Shown: one piece after another, positions 9,105-18,697 of the stretch | Layout of the letters: every line of letters begins with the position of its first letter | How positions within the stretch are numbered: position 1 is the stretch's first letter | Origin: Pseudoalteromonas arabiensis | Lineage (GTDB): Bacteria; Pseudomonadota; Gammaproteobacteria; Enterobacterales; Alteromonadaceae | Assembly: GCF_001550155.1 (NCBI RefSeq) | Contig: NZ_LRUF01000005.1 | Span: 1-64,000 of the forward strand | Direction: 5' to 3' | DNA: 64,000 bases | Notes under the pieces: generated by a model | Told to the model about the DNA's origin: nothing | Database searches by the model: none | What the model saw: the letters and a program-made list of their open reading frames with translations, nothing else | Program-made: the position numbers and the translations under genes

Positions 9105-9983
9105 ATGAAAAATTTTAGTTTAGTAATACTTGCCCTTGCGGTTGTTATGTCTTTTTCATCTATTTTTGTCGTACAAGAAGGTGAAAAGGCGATTGTATTG
9201 TTGTTCAGTAAAGTGCAGAAAGACAGTAATGACACGGCAGTAGTTTATGGCCCAGGCTTGAACTTTAAAGTGCCATTTTTCAGTCAAGTACGCCGTTTAG
9301 ATGCACGTATCCAAACATTAGATGGTGCACCTGATCGTTTTGTAACAAGCGAGAAAAAAGACTTAATTGTTGATTCATACGTGAAATGGCGTATCAACGA
9401 CTTTAGTGCATTTTACCTACGCGCACGCGGTGATAAGCAATACGCTGAAACACTGCTTAAGCAAAAGGTAAATAATGGTCTACGTACTAATTTTGGTTCT
9501 CGTACTATTAAAGAAATTGTTTCAGGTGAGCGTAGTGAGCTTATGGAAGAAGCATTAGTACAAGCTTCAGAAAGTGCGCAAGAGTTAGGTATTGAAGTAC
9601 TTGATGTACGTGTTAAGCAAATTAACTTACCACAAGAAGTCAGTAGCTCAATCTTCCAACGTATGCGCGCTGAGCGAACTGCGGTGGCGAAAGAGCATCG
9701 CTCTGAAGGTCAAGAAAAGGCAGAAACAATTCGTGCTGAGGTTGATCGTCGTGTAACAGTTATGCTGGCAGATGCTGAGCGAAATGCGCGAACTGTTCGC
9801 GGTCAAGGCGATGCAGAAGCGGCGGGGATTTATGCTAATGCTTATAATAAAGATGCTGAGTTTTTTAGCTTTGTGCGCAGTCTTGAAGCTTACAAAAAAA
9901 CCTTTAAAGATAAGCAAGACGTCATGATTATCTCTCCAGATAGTGATTTCTTTAATTACATGAAAGGCGCTAATGCCCAGTAA
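9105..9983 (+). CDS. hflC: FtsH-modulating membrane protein HflC
   Basis: HflC is the partner of HflK in the FtsH-regulating SPFH complex. A membrane anchor occupies residues 4-22. The band-7 domain runs to about 190, and a helical segment with the conserved RSEGQEKAETIRAEVDRR stretch follows. The 292-residue length is usual. It is translationally close to hflK (five-base gap, ribosome site GGGGAGA inside the end of hflK). A strong terminator follows at 10002-10029, which closes the tsaE-hflC run. Confidence 0.95.
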   Translation: MKNFSLVILALAVVMSFSSIFVVQEGEKAIVLLFSKVQKDSNDTAVVYGPGLNFKVPFFSQVRRLDARIQTLDGAPDRFVTSEKKDLIVDSYVKWRINDFSAFYLRARGDKQYAETLLKQKVNNGLRTNFGSRTIKEIVSGERSELMEEALVQASESAQELGIEVLDVRVKQINLPQEVSSSIFQRMRAERTAVAKEHRSEGQEKAETIRAEVDRRVTVMLADAERNARTVRGQGDAEAAGIYANAYNKDAEFFSFVRSLEAYKKTFKDKQDVMIISPDSDFFNYMKGANAQ

Positions 9984-10001
9984 TTAAACACTTAATAATG
10001 A

Positions 10002-10029
10002 AAGCCCTGCACTTTGCAGGGCTTTTTTA
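10002..10029 (+). terminator. Rho-independent terminator after hflC
   Basis: AAGCCCTGCA and TGCAGGGCTT form a perfect ten-pair stem with a CTT loop, followed by five more Ts. Confidence 0.92.
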
Positions 10030-10186
10030 TTTCAGTCGTGAACTAATTTCTTTGTATTATAAATTTATAACTCCCTGTTCTGGCTGCGGTTGTTTTATTG
10101 GCTATGGTGATAAAAAGTCGGCCGCAGAAAAAATAAGCTAAACGGGGTGATCTTTCACCTCGTTTTCTGGTAAAATCTCGTCCTAA

Positions 10187-11521
<1,335 letters not shown>

Positions 11522-11535
11522 TTGCCATAGTGACT

Positions 11536-11562
11536 AAAAAAGCTGCTTCGGCAGCTTTTTTT
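11536..11562 (+). terminator. Rho-independent terminator after purA
   Basis: GCTGC-TTCG-GCAGC forms a stem with a stable UUCG loop, extended by flanking A and T runs (seven Ts). Confidence 0.92.
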
Positions 11563-11632
11563 GTGCCTAAAATTCACTCTGGAATGATAATTGTATATTA
11601 TTTGCTAAGACTGACTTTTTTAAGTGATTTTG

Positions 11633-12241
11633 ATGCGTGTTTTATTGCCTTTAACATTACTCTTTTCCAGCCTGAGCATGGCTGAAGAGCCCATTGCAGC
11701 AGTACCTCTGTACACAGAAAGCGAGTTAATTGGCTTGATCAATAAAAATGCACACCTAGCACGTGTAAAGGCAGATGATTGCCAGTTAGTACAAGATATC
11801 GAAGCGCGAGCCAATAAAATGGCGCTACCATCGTATCAGTTCCTGTATGGCGATATGCTGGCATATGCAGTCTGTGTTGATCGTAACGTAGAGTTGGGGG
11901 TGTATTATATGCGTCAAGCTGCTGAGCAAGGGTTAGCAGCAGCACTAGAACAACTTGGCCGCTATTATGATATCGGGCGGTTGGTTCAGCAAGATAAAGC
12001 GATGGCCGTGACCTATTTGCGCGAAGCATCTGCACAAGGTAACTTAAAAGCGCAAATGCGCTTAGTTAGGCTATTCAACCAAGGGTATGGTAGCCCAAGA
12101 GACTATGAGGATGCTTATCGCTGGTTGTTTCACTCTATGGTAGCAGATAAAGCGCAGCATAAAAAAGTTGAGCAATTATTAGCAAAACTAGCGCAAAAAA
12201 TGCCTGATAGTGTGGTTCGGCGCGCACGTTTACCTATGTAA
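11633..12241 (+). CDS. motX: sodium-driven flagellar motor protein MotX
   Basis: MotX is a periplasmic protein of the T ring of sodium-driven polar flagella; with MotY it holds the PomA/PomB stator. After a signal peptide (MRVLLPLTLLFSSLSMA) the mature protein carries Sel1-like repeats (roughly residues 70-175, with AAEQGLAAALEQLGRYY and ASAQGNLKAQMRLVRLF). The segment HLARVKADDCQLVQDIEARA and the tail RWLFHSMVADK match Vibrio MotX from memory, as does the place after purA. I chose the ATG at 11633 over the GTG at 11624 because it gives a cleaner signal peptide. The ribosome site is weak in either case. It points to a motile cell although no other flagellar gene is in view. Confidence 0.88.
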   Translation: MRVLLPLTLLFSSLSMAEEPIAAVPLYTESELIGLINKNAHLARVKADDCQLVQDIEARANKMALPSYQFLYGDMLAYAVCVDRNVELGVYYMRQAAEQGLAAALEQLGRYYDIGRLVQQDKAMAVTYLREASAQGNLKAQMRLVRLFNQGYGSPRDYEDAYRWLFHSMVADKAQHKKVEQLLAKLAQKMPDSVVRRARLPM

Positions 12242-12260
12242 TTTAAACCGTTAAAAATAA

Positions 12261-12278
12261 GGCCAGCATGTGCTGGCC
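12261..12278. terminator. hairpin between motX and the antiporter gene
   Basis: GGCCAGCA-TG-TGCTGGCC is a perfect inverted repeat between two convergent genes. The minus strand has a T-rich tail (TTATTTTTAA), so it fits best as terminator of the antiporter gene and may serve motX as well. Confidence 0.6.
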
Positions 12279-12283
12279 TGTGA

Positions 12284-14143
12284 TCATTTATCTTCTTTTT
12301 TATCTTTATTTTTGTTCTGGTTAGGGTCTTTAAGAACCGATAACTTGGGTGGTTGTAAAGCAACGATGCGCTCACCTACTTGCGGTGTTTTCTCCATATT
12401 TGTCGTAAATGGTCTAATACGAACAGGAGAGTCGTCATCATCATCTTTTTCACCGTTTAAAATAAATAACGGAATAGCTTCACTATTAACTTCTTTATAT
12501 TGCTCCCAGCTAAACTCATCCGAAATGCGTGTAGCACTCACTTTACCACCTTTGGCTATTAGACTGCTTAAACGTGCATATGCGCCATTGTCACCAAATA
12601 GAATCTGACGAGACAAAAATGTTGCGCTATCTTTGTTTGCTTTAGCGTGGTTAGTTGAAGAACGAAGAGAATACACATCCTTTTCATTTAGCAAATGCGA
12701 GAAATACTGCACACCCAATGCATTATGGTGACGATTAGGTGAAAGTGCTAAAACACTACGAATTGTTGTTAAAGGTAAATAACGCTCGGCATGTTCAGAC
12801 TGTGGATTACCATAATAACAAGGCAGGCCATCCATACGTGCCATTTTGCAGTTCTCCCATGCTGGATCAGAAAGATGTACAGGAATATTCTGCTCTTTTA
12901 GTCCACAGGCTATTGCACGTGCAACATGGTTTGCACCAATGATTAAAATAGTATTTGGCGCAGGCTGGCGCACTTTTAATAGTTTAGCCAGTGGTGTAGC
13001 TGTCAGACTTTGTAGTACAACCGTGACGATGATTACCGTGAAAATCAGCGGCACGATTTTCTCTGCGTCCGCGATACCTGCTTCAACCATGCTCAGTGCA
13101 AACACTGAGCCCACAGCGGCTGCGACGATACCTCTTGGTGCGATCCAAGAGAGTACCAAACGGGACTTTATTGGCAGATCTGAGCCGATAGTTGAAATAG
13201 CGATGCATGCAGGGCGCGCGATAAAGAGCACGATGGCTAAGAAAATAAACACATCACTGTGTAACATCATTAAGTCTGAAAGCTGTAAGCGTGCGGCAAG
13301 TAAGATAAACAAGGATGATATCAAGATCATCGACAAGTCTTCTTTAAACTCAAGTACTGAGTCTATTTCCAAGTCATCTTGATTGGCTAGCCAAATACCG
13401 AATACAGTCACAGCCAGTAATCCAGATTCATGGCTCAGATGATTTGATACTGTAAAGCTAATCAATACCAATGCTAAAATACCAAATTTGTGTAACTCAA
13501 AAGGCAACCACTCGCGACGAATGAGTAAGGTGGTTAGCCAGCCCGCGGCGACACCAATTGTTAAGCCAACCCCTAAGGTTTTAAACAAGGCAATAATTGT
13601 ATGGCTTAATACTTCTCCTTGCCCAACAAGCATAACGGCTTCAAAGACGAGCACTGCAAATAAGGCTCCGATGGGGTCAATAACAATACCTTCCCACCTG
13701 AGGATGCGGTCTATATCTTGGTTAGGGCGCATTGAATTAAGTAAAGGTGCGATAACTGTTGGTCCTGTAACCACAAGCACAGCCCCTAGTACTGCGGCAA
13801 CTCGCCAATTAAGTTCTAAGATCCAATAGGCACTTAAACTGATAATAATGCAGGTGGTTATCATGCCGATGGAGCAGAGATTTCGGACAACTTTTCCTAT
13901 CCCTTTAAGTTCTTTAAAGTGTAATGTCAGCGAGCCTTCAAAGAGTATAACTGCAACACTTAACGAAACCACGGGGAATAGTAAGTCGCCTAAAAGGGCA
14001 TCGGGTTCAAGCACGCCACTGAAAGGGCCAAGTAATAAACCCGTTAGAAGTAAAAATAAAATAGCCGGTACACGAAACGCCCATGCTACCCACTGTGCTA
14101 TTACAGAACACAAGGCGATCCCTGCTATATAAATTGCTGACAT
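12284..14143 (-). CDS. CPA1-family cation/proton antiporter with TrkA-N-like domain
   Basis: This inner-membrane antiporter probably exchanges Na+ or K+ for protons in pH and salt balance. The first 390 residues form about 12 hydrophobic segments with the CPA1 core, including the VVTGPTVIAPLL and EGIVIDPIGALFAV motifs, where the aspartate of the DP pair is the expected ion ligand. A soluble C-terminal part (about 395-600) starts with the Rossmann-like NTILIIGANHVARAI of TrkA-N nucleotide-binding domains, which suggests control by a nucleotide or ligand. The last 20 residues are Lys/Asp-rich. The 619-residue length fits NhaP-type antiporters with a regulatory tail. The ion cannot be told from sequence. 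Confidence 0.85.
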   Translation of the reverse strand: MSAIYIAGIALCSVIAQWVAWAFRVPAILFLLLTGLLLGPFSGVLEPDALLGDLLFPVVSLSVAVILFEGSLTLHFKELKGIGKVVRNLCSIGMITTCIIISLSAYWILELNWRVAAVLGAVLVVTGPTVIAPLLNSMRPNQDIDRILRWEGIVIDPIGALFAVLVFEAVMLVGQGEVLSHTIIALFKTLGVGLTIGVAAGWLTTLLIRREWLPFELHKFGILALVLISFTVSNHLSHESGLLAVTVFGIWLANQDDLEIDSVLEFKEDLSMILISSLFILLAARLQLSDLMMLHSDVFIFLAIVLFIARPACIAISTIGSDLPIKSRLVLSWIAPRGIVAAAVGSVFALSMVEAGIADAEKIVPLIFTVIIVTVVLQSLTATPLAKLLKVRQPAPNTILIIGANHVARAIACGLKEQNIPVHLSDPAWENCKMARMDGLPCYYGNPQSEHAERYLPLTTIRSVLALSPNRHHNALGVQYFSHLLNEKDVYSLRSSTNHAKANKDSATFLSRQILFGDNGAYARLSSLIAKGGKVSATRISDEFSWEQYKEVNSEAIPLFILNGEKDDDDDSPVRIRPFTTNMEKTPQVGERIVALQPPKLSVLKDPNQNKNKDKKEDK

Positions 14144-14640
14144 AAAATGAATTATCCTTTTAGCTTTAGCACCAACATCATAGATAATTGCTATTGATGA
14201 CGATAAATTGTCGCTGACTTACAAATAAAACTGCCTACTTATTAAAGCTTACTCACCGTCATAGACACAAGAAAACTTATTGCTCTAAATACGATTTTAG
14301 TCGTTATTAATACTTTTTGGGTTGTTATTGAAAACAAAACGGCCATAAGCTGATGAAAAATTATTAATATCGAAATGTATTCATTTAACTATTTGTTAAG
14401 TATGAACTATTTTCTAGGTTTATGGTAAGTATAAAATTAGTGATTAATATCTACTCTTGATCTTTCACCTCTTTATATCGTATTATAATTCGTGTTCAAA
14501 CAATTTGATATCTAAATGATTAACTTTGTTTTTCTTTAGTAATTAGAGGATAAGCCCTAATAAATCAGTTGTTTGCTTTATATATTGTGTTTTATACACT
14601 TTGTTTTCTAATTAAATAGAAATGAGCTAATGATTGTTCA
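14144..14640. other. AT-rich intergenic stretch, no gene seen
   Basis: This is the left half of a 914-base gap between the divergent antiporter gene and proB. It must hold the antiporter promoter. It is very AT-rich, with several TATAAT-like hexamers (for example near 14483), but I see no open frame with a ribosome site and no clear hairpin. Confidence 0.5.
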
Positions 14641-14658
14641 GTGCGTATTTATTACGAG

Positions 14659-14815
14659 TTGAATACAATAAAAGTTCATTATCTTATCAATGTTTAGCTC
14701 CCATCGTGGCGGCTAAATCTCGGTCATACAATCTACGCCCTATCTGTCGGTGTACCAGATTGTATAGGCTCTATGTATGTTGTTATTAATAAAAGCCGCA
14801 CACAGCTTTTTACAG
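14659..14815 (+). ncRNA. candidate small RNA upstream of proB
   Basis: A promoter-like pair, TTGAAT (14659-14664) and TCTTAT (14682-14687) with a 17-base spacer, predicts a start near 14692. The RNA from there would fold into a hairpin TTTAGC/GCTAAA (14693-14698 with 14712-14717) and a second one ATACAATCT/AGATTGTAT (14726-14734 with 14757-14765). It would end at AAAAGC/GCTTTT (14791-14810), a weak terminator. No open frame explains these structures. Each piece is modest; the order promoter, two stems, terminator is what suggests a gene. Confidence 0.35.
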
Positions 14816-14904
14816 CGATACATAAACAACACTTATCTTTTTTTATCAGCTTATGGTTTATAACCGTTTGGTCTACTGACTGAATAAAAGTTGTGCTATA
14901 CCTA

Positions 14905-15057
14905 AACGCAGTCCATGCGCGGACTAGTTGCGTGTGCAGATAAGTGTCTGTGACAAAGTGAGAATACTCAGCACGTTTAGTTGTTCTAAACGTGAGTCTT
15001 TTAATCAGCGGCTTTAATGACGCTGAACAGATAGTAAAATGGAAAAGTTGAACAGTT
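14905..15057 (+). promoter_or_regulatory. structured leader region before proB
   Basis: Three hairpins lie in the last 150 bases before proB. The first is a nested stem, ACGCA/TGCGT enclosing AGTCC/GGACT, at about 14907-14935. The second is CACGTTTA/TAAACGTG with a seven-base loop, at about 14973-14995, followed by a T-containing stretch. The third is CAGCG/CGCTG around 15007-15025. A short frame (15039-15071, ten codons, ATG GAA AAG) overlaps the proB start in another frame. Together they suggest RNA-level control of proBA, which is inferred and not matched to a known family. Confidence 0.4.
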
Positions 15058-16164
15058 ATGCAAAAGTTTAAATGGCGACGTATTGTACTTAAAGTTGGTA
15101 GCGCATTGATCGCACCGGAACAAGATGGGTGTCGTTCACGTTATTTATTGACCATTGCGCAGTTCATCGTTCGCTGTCGAGCACGAGGTATCGAAGTGAT
15201 TTTAGTATCATCTGGTTCGGTGGCAGCGGGTTCGCATTTATTTCCTGAGCAAGAAACTCGCTCGGTAACGATGAAAAAGGCAATGGCAGCTGCCGGCCAA
15301 ACAGAAATGATGGCTATGTGGGATCGTTTTTTTGATTTCCCTTCCGCACAAATATTATTAACACACGGTGATTTACGAGACCGTGAGCGCTATACCAGCA
15401 TTCGTGAAACGGTGTTCACTTTACTAGAGCACGGTGTACTACCTATCATCAATGAAAATGATACGGTCACCACGGATGACTTGAAAGTAGGTGATAATGA
15501 TAACCTATCAGCGATGGTTGCTGCAGCAGCAGACGCAGATGCGCTGATGATTTTTTCGGATGTTGATGGTCTTTATGATAAAAACCCGAACTTGCATGAT
15601 GATGCCGTATTGTTACCTGAAATAGAGAGCATCGATGAGTCAATCTACGCAATGGCAGGGTGTGCAACCAGCGCGGTTGGTACCGGTGGTATGAAAACTA
15701 AGATTGAAGCGGCAGAAAAGGCGACATCGCATGGTATTACAACCTTTATTCTAAATGGTTTCAAAGAAGAAACCTTCAATCGCCTACTTGAAGGTGACAA
15801 CCCAGGCACTATTTTTATGCCTTATGAAAAACCAATGCAAGAAGCGGTGCATTGGATGACACACACCGCGAATGAGCAAGGTGAGGTTGTCGTAGAAGGC
15901 TCGTTTGATGAGTCTGCTCATCATGAAGATGGGTGTATTCGTAGCGATGAAATTGTTGCGGTACACGGAGAATTTGGCGTAGGCGATACTATTTTAGTCC
16001 GCAGTGACGATGGTACACGTCTAGCAAAAGCAACAGCGAATTACAGTAGCTGTTTATTGAATTTTATTGCTGACAACGAGCAAAGTGAATTTAGCGAAAA
16101 AATGCAAGATTCAATCGGCCCAGTTGTTTCAGAAAAAGATATCGCATTATTGGAGAAGTCATGA
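15058..16164 (+). CDS. proB: glutamate 5-kinase ProB
   Basis: ProB phosphorylates glutamate to start proline synthesis. The 368 residues contain the amino-acid kinase fold (about 8-260) with VLKVGSALI, the ATP and glutamate loop VSSGSVAAG, NENDTV, KVGDNDNLSA and the GTGGMKTKIEAAE motif. A C-terminal PUA domain (about 275-360) is less conserved. In many bacteria the kinase is inhibited by proline. It overlaps proA by four bases (ATGA), so the two are coupled. The ATG at 15058 has no strong ribosome site, and a short out-of-frame ORF runs across it. Confidence 0.95.
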   Translation: MQKFKWRRIVLKVGSALIAPEQDGCRSRYLLTIAQFIVRCRARGIEVILVSSGSVAAGSHLFPEQETRSVTMKKAMAAAGQTEMMAMWDRFFDFPSAQILLTHGDLRDRERYTSIRETVFTLLEHGVLPIINENDTVTTDDLKVGDNDNLSAMVAAAADADALMIFSDVDGLYDKNPNLHDDAVLLPEIESIDESIYAMAGCATSAVGTGGMKTKIEAAEKATSHGITTFILNGFKEETFNRLLEGDNPGTIFMPYEKPMQEAVHWMTHTANEQGEVVVEGSFDESAHHEDGCIRSDEIVAVHGEFGVGDTILVRSDDGTRLAKATANYSSCLLNFIADNEQSEFSEKMQDSIGPVVSEKDIALLEKS

Positions 16165-17408
16165 GTTTAATTACGGATATTTCTAGTCAAGCTGCAAAAG
16201 CTGCAACCCAGCTAGCTCTGCTTGATACTGCCACTAAGAATCAAGTGTTATCTGAGATGGCGCAGGCATTACGTGAAAGTAAGGCCTTCATCATCAAAGA
16301 AAACGAAAGCGATTTAGCGGCAGCACGTGATAATAACCTTGCTGCGGCGATGATTGATCGTTTGACCCTAAATGATGAGCGCATTGAAGCAATGGCTGAA
16401 GGCATCGAAGTGATTGTCAGCCTTGATGATCCGGTTGGTCAATTACGCGACATTTCAGAGCGTCCGAATGGTATTAAGATTAGCAAGATGCGCGTGCCAC
16501 TTGGTGTTGTATGTATGATTTATGAAGCACGTCCAAATGTGACGGCTGATGCAGGTGCTTTGTGCTTTAAATCGGGTAATGGGGTAATTTTACGTGGTGG
16601 TAAAGAAGCACTGCGTAGTTCGCAAGCCATTGCCAGCGTAATGCATAAAGTACTTGAGAAGCATGGTTTACCAGCTGCCTTAATCTCAGTGATCCCTGAT
16701 CCTGATCGTGGCTTATTAATGGAGTTAATGCAGCAACGTGACACAATTGATTTAATCATCCCACGAGGTGGCGAAGGTCTAATTAATTTTGTAACTGAAA
16801 ACAGTACCATCCCTGTTATTCAACACTTTAAAGGTGTGTGTCACCTTTATGTTGATAAAGAGGCTGATCTGAATGTCGCCATTAACTTGCTGTTAAATGG
16901 TAAAACTCAGCGCACTGGTGTGTGTAACGCATTAGAAGGCCTAGTAGTACATCAAGATATTGCCGATGAATTTTTAAACCTGTGTGCAGTTGTGCTTCGT
17001 CAAGAAGGCGTGAAAGTAAATGCAGATGCAAAAGCGGCTGAATATTTTGACAACGCGACTGTGCTTGCTGATGATGAGTTTGGCGAAGAGTACCTAGACT
17101 TAGAAATCGCCATTAAGGTTGTGCCAGATTTTGCTGGAGCGATCGATCATATTGCTCAATTTGGCTCAAACCACACAGAAGTCATTTGTACTAAGGATCA
17201 AGCAGCAGCAGAGTTATTCCAGCGCAGTGTTGATGCGTCTGTTGTGATGGTTAACGCGTCATCACGTTTTTCTGATGGTTCACAGTTAGGCTTAGGTGCT
17301 GAAATTGGTATTGCGACCACTAAGCTACATGCTTATGGACCTATGGGTCTAGAATCGCTTACAACTGAAAAATACTTAGTGAATGGCGAAGGCCAAATTC
17401 GTGAATAA
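16161..17408 (+). CDS. proA: gamma-glutamyl phosphate reductase ProA
   Basis: ProA reduces glutamyl phosphate with NADPH to glutamate semialdehyde, the second step to proline. The 415-residue aldehyde-dehydrogenase fold shows VPLGVVCMIYEARPNVTADA, the IIPRGGEGLI motif, and the catalytic cysteine in QRTGVCNALEG. Length matches E. coli ProA (417). It begins inside the last codon of proB, and a terminator follows at 17431-17457. Confidence 0.97.
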   Translation: MSLITDISSQAAKAATQLALLDTATKNQVLSEMAQALRESKAFIIKENESDLAAARDNNLAAAMIDRLTLNDERIEAMAEGIEVIVSLDDPVGQLRDISERPNGIKISKMRVPLGVVCMIYEARPNVTADAGALCFKSGNGVILRGGKEALRSSQAIASVMHKVLEKHGLPAALISVIPDPDRGLLMELMQQRDTIDLIIPRGGEGLINFVTENSTIPVIQHFKGVCHLYVDKEADLNVAINLLLNGKTQRTGVCNALEGLVVHQDIADEFLNLCAVVLRQEGVKVNADAKAAEYFDNATVLADDEFGEEYLDLEIAIKVVPDFAGAIDHIAQFGSNHTEVICTKDQAAAELFQRSVDASVVMVNASSRFSDGSQLGLGAEIGIATTKLHAYGPMGLESLTTEKYLVNGEGQIRE

Positions 17409-17430
17409 TCGCTAAGAAGTAACTACGTTT

Positions 17431-17457
17431 AAAAGCCGGGCTTTGCTCGGTTTTTTT
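17431..17457 (+). terminator. Rho-independent terminator after proA
   Basis: AAAAGCCGGGC and GCTCGGTTTTT pair around TTT with one G-U pair, and seven Ts follow. The rest of the 401-base gap to the next coding gene holds only the tRNA at 17568-17643. Confidence 0.85.
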
Positions 17458-17567
17458 GTGTCTGATATAAAACGAAGAGGATAGTAAGACTAATTAAATA
17501 GCTTAAATTTAGAGTATGATACTGTCAGTTGATAATTCGGCAGATTGCCTAAAGAAGAGTAGGAAAG

Positions 17568-17643
17568 TGGTGGAGCTAAGCAGGATCGAACTGCTGACCT
17601 CCTGCGTGCAAGGCAGGCGCTCTCCCAGCTGAGCTATAGCCCC
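17568..17643 (-). tRNA. tRNA-Ala(UGC)
   Basis: The minus strand folds into a full cloverleaf. The acceptor stem is GGGGCTA/TAGCTCC, with the typical third-pair G-U wobble recognised by alanyl-tRNA synthetase. The anticodon loop CTTGCAC has anticodon TGC (17608-17610 on the plus strand), the T loop is TTCGATC, and the 3' CCA is encoded. Outside rRNA operons such a tRNA usually stands alone or in a small cluster; no other RNA gene is visible here. Confidence 0.97.
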
Positions 17644-17809
17644 ACATTCCTAAAATACAGGATGCTTAAGTCTTGCGTCTCAAGCGGGGTGAACTTTAAT
17701 TATTTTTGTTTATTTGGTCAAGTGTTTTTTAAAAAATCATCGAATTTTTACCTAAGTCTTTTATTTTTGATAGACTAATGAGCATATACTGTTCAAGGCT
17801 TATCCAATA

Positions 17810-18196
17810 ATGAAAAAAATAGCATGGCTTTTGGTTATTCTACTAACGGCTTGCGCCAGTCAAGACGACGCGCCTCCTTTCGAAATTAATAACAAACAGT
17901 TTTACGGCAAAAATGATGAACAAGGCAGCAAAATTTTTGCATACGTCGTGTCGGTGAAAGCACAAGGCAGGAAGCCACTAAACCTTGATAAGCCATTAAC
18001 GCGTAGACAGTTTAAAGATTTTGCCGAGCAAGAGTACTTTGAAGAATCGAGCAGCTTAAAACTGATGCTTGAAGATCAAGCCGTTGAATTATTAAACCAA
18101 GAACTTAAGGCACGACAGTATTGCAACGATGAGCATATTATTGATGATGTGCTTTGGCGTGACTTAAGTGTACAACTACGAGGACGTTGTTTGTAA
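17810..18196 (+). CDS. small lipoprotein of unknown function
   Basis: I do not recognise this 128-residue protein. It has a lipoprotein signal with lipobox LLTAC (Cys15), so the mature protein should be anchored in the envelope. The rest is charged, with two further cysteines near the end (YCNDEH and RGRCL) that could form a disulfide. The stop codon lies directly before the start of the prolyl-tRNA deacylase gene, so the two are probably co-transcribed, although their locations in the cell differ. Confidence 0.7.
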   Translation: MKKIAWLLVILLTACASQDDAPPFEINNKQFYGKNDEQGSKIFAYVVSVKAQGRKPLNLDKPLTRRQFKDFAEQEYFEESSSLKLMLEDQAVELLNQELKARQYCNDEHIIDDVLWRDLSVQLRGRCL

Positions 18197-18697
18197 ATGT
18201 ATGCAGAAAAAACCAAGCTTGCCGCTGCATTAGCTCAGTTAGATATTAACTTTGATGTGATTGAGCACCCACCATTACATGGCAGTTTAGATGCCGACAA
18301 ATTCATGGTTAATAGACCTGGCACGCGATTAAAGAATCTATTTTTGCGTGATAATGAAGGTAAACGCCATTTTTTAGTGATCACAGCGCATGACAAACAA
18401 TTAGATTTAAAAGCAATAGCACAGATGCAGGGGCTTTCTCGTTTGGGCTTTGCATCTGATGAGCGATTAGCGCGTTATTTAAAAGTGCCGCCTGGTTGTG
18501 TGTCTATGTTGGCACTTTTAAACGATAAACAAAATAATGTCACACTGTGGCTCGATCAAGAAGTGTGGTTTAACGAACTATTTCATTGCCATCCGTTTGA
18601 AAATACCGCGACATGGCTAATGAAAAAAGATGATTTAGAATTATTTTTCGAAAGCACTGGGCATCAACCCCGAATTGTTTTCTTACCTGCTAAATAA
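18197..18697 (+). CDS. prolyl-tRNA deacylase, YbaK/ProX family
   Basis: This cytoplasmic editing enzyme removes a wrongly attached amino acid (alanine in the best-known members) from tRNA-Pro. The 166 residues match the free-standing ProX/PrdX type of the YbaK fold, with HPPLHGSLDA, KNLFLRDNEGKRHFLV, the conserved lysine in that strand, and LGFASDERLARYLKVPPGCVS. It starts right after the stop of the lipoprotein gene. Its last 34 bases overlap the 3' end of the MFS gene on the other strand. Confidence 0.85.
   Translation: MYAEKTKLAAALAQLDINFDVIEHPPLHGSLDADKFMVNRPGTRLKNLFLRDNEGKRHFLVITAHDKQLDLKAIAQMQGLSRLGFASDERLARYLKVPPGCVSMLALLNDKQNNVTLWLDQEVWFNELFHCHPFENTATWLMKKDDLELFFESTGHQPRIVFLPAK

Noticed and set aside
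12846..13382. A 178-codon open frame on the plus strand
   Set aside because: It is antisense to the cation/proton antiporter gene, with shadow-like composition and no domain.
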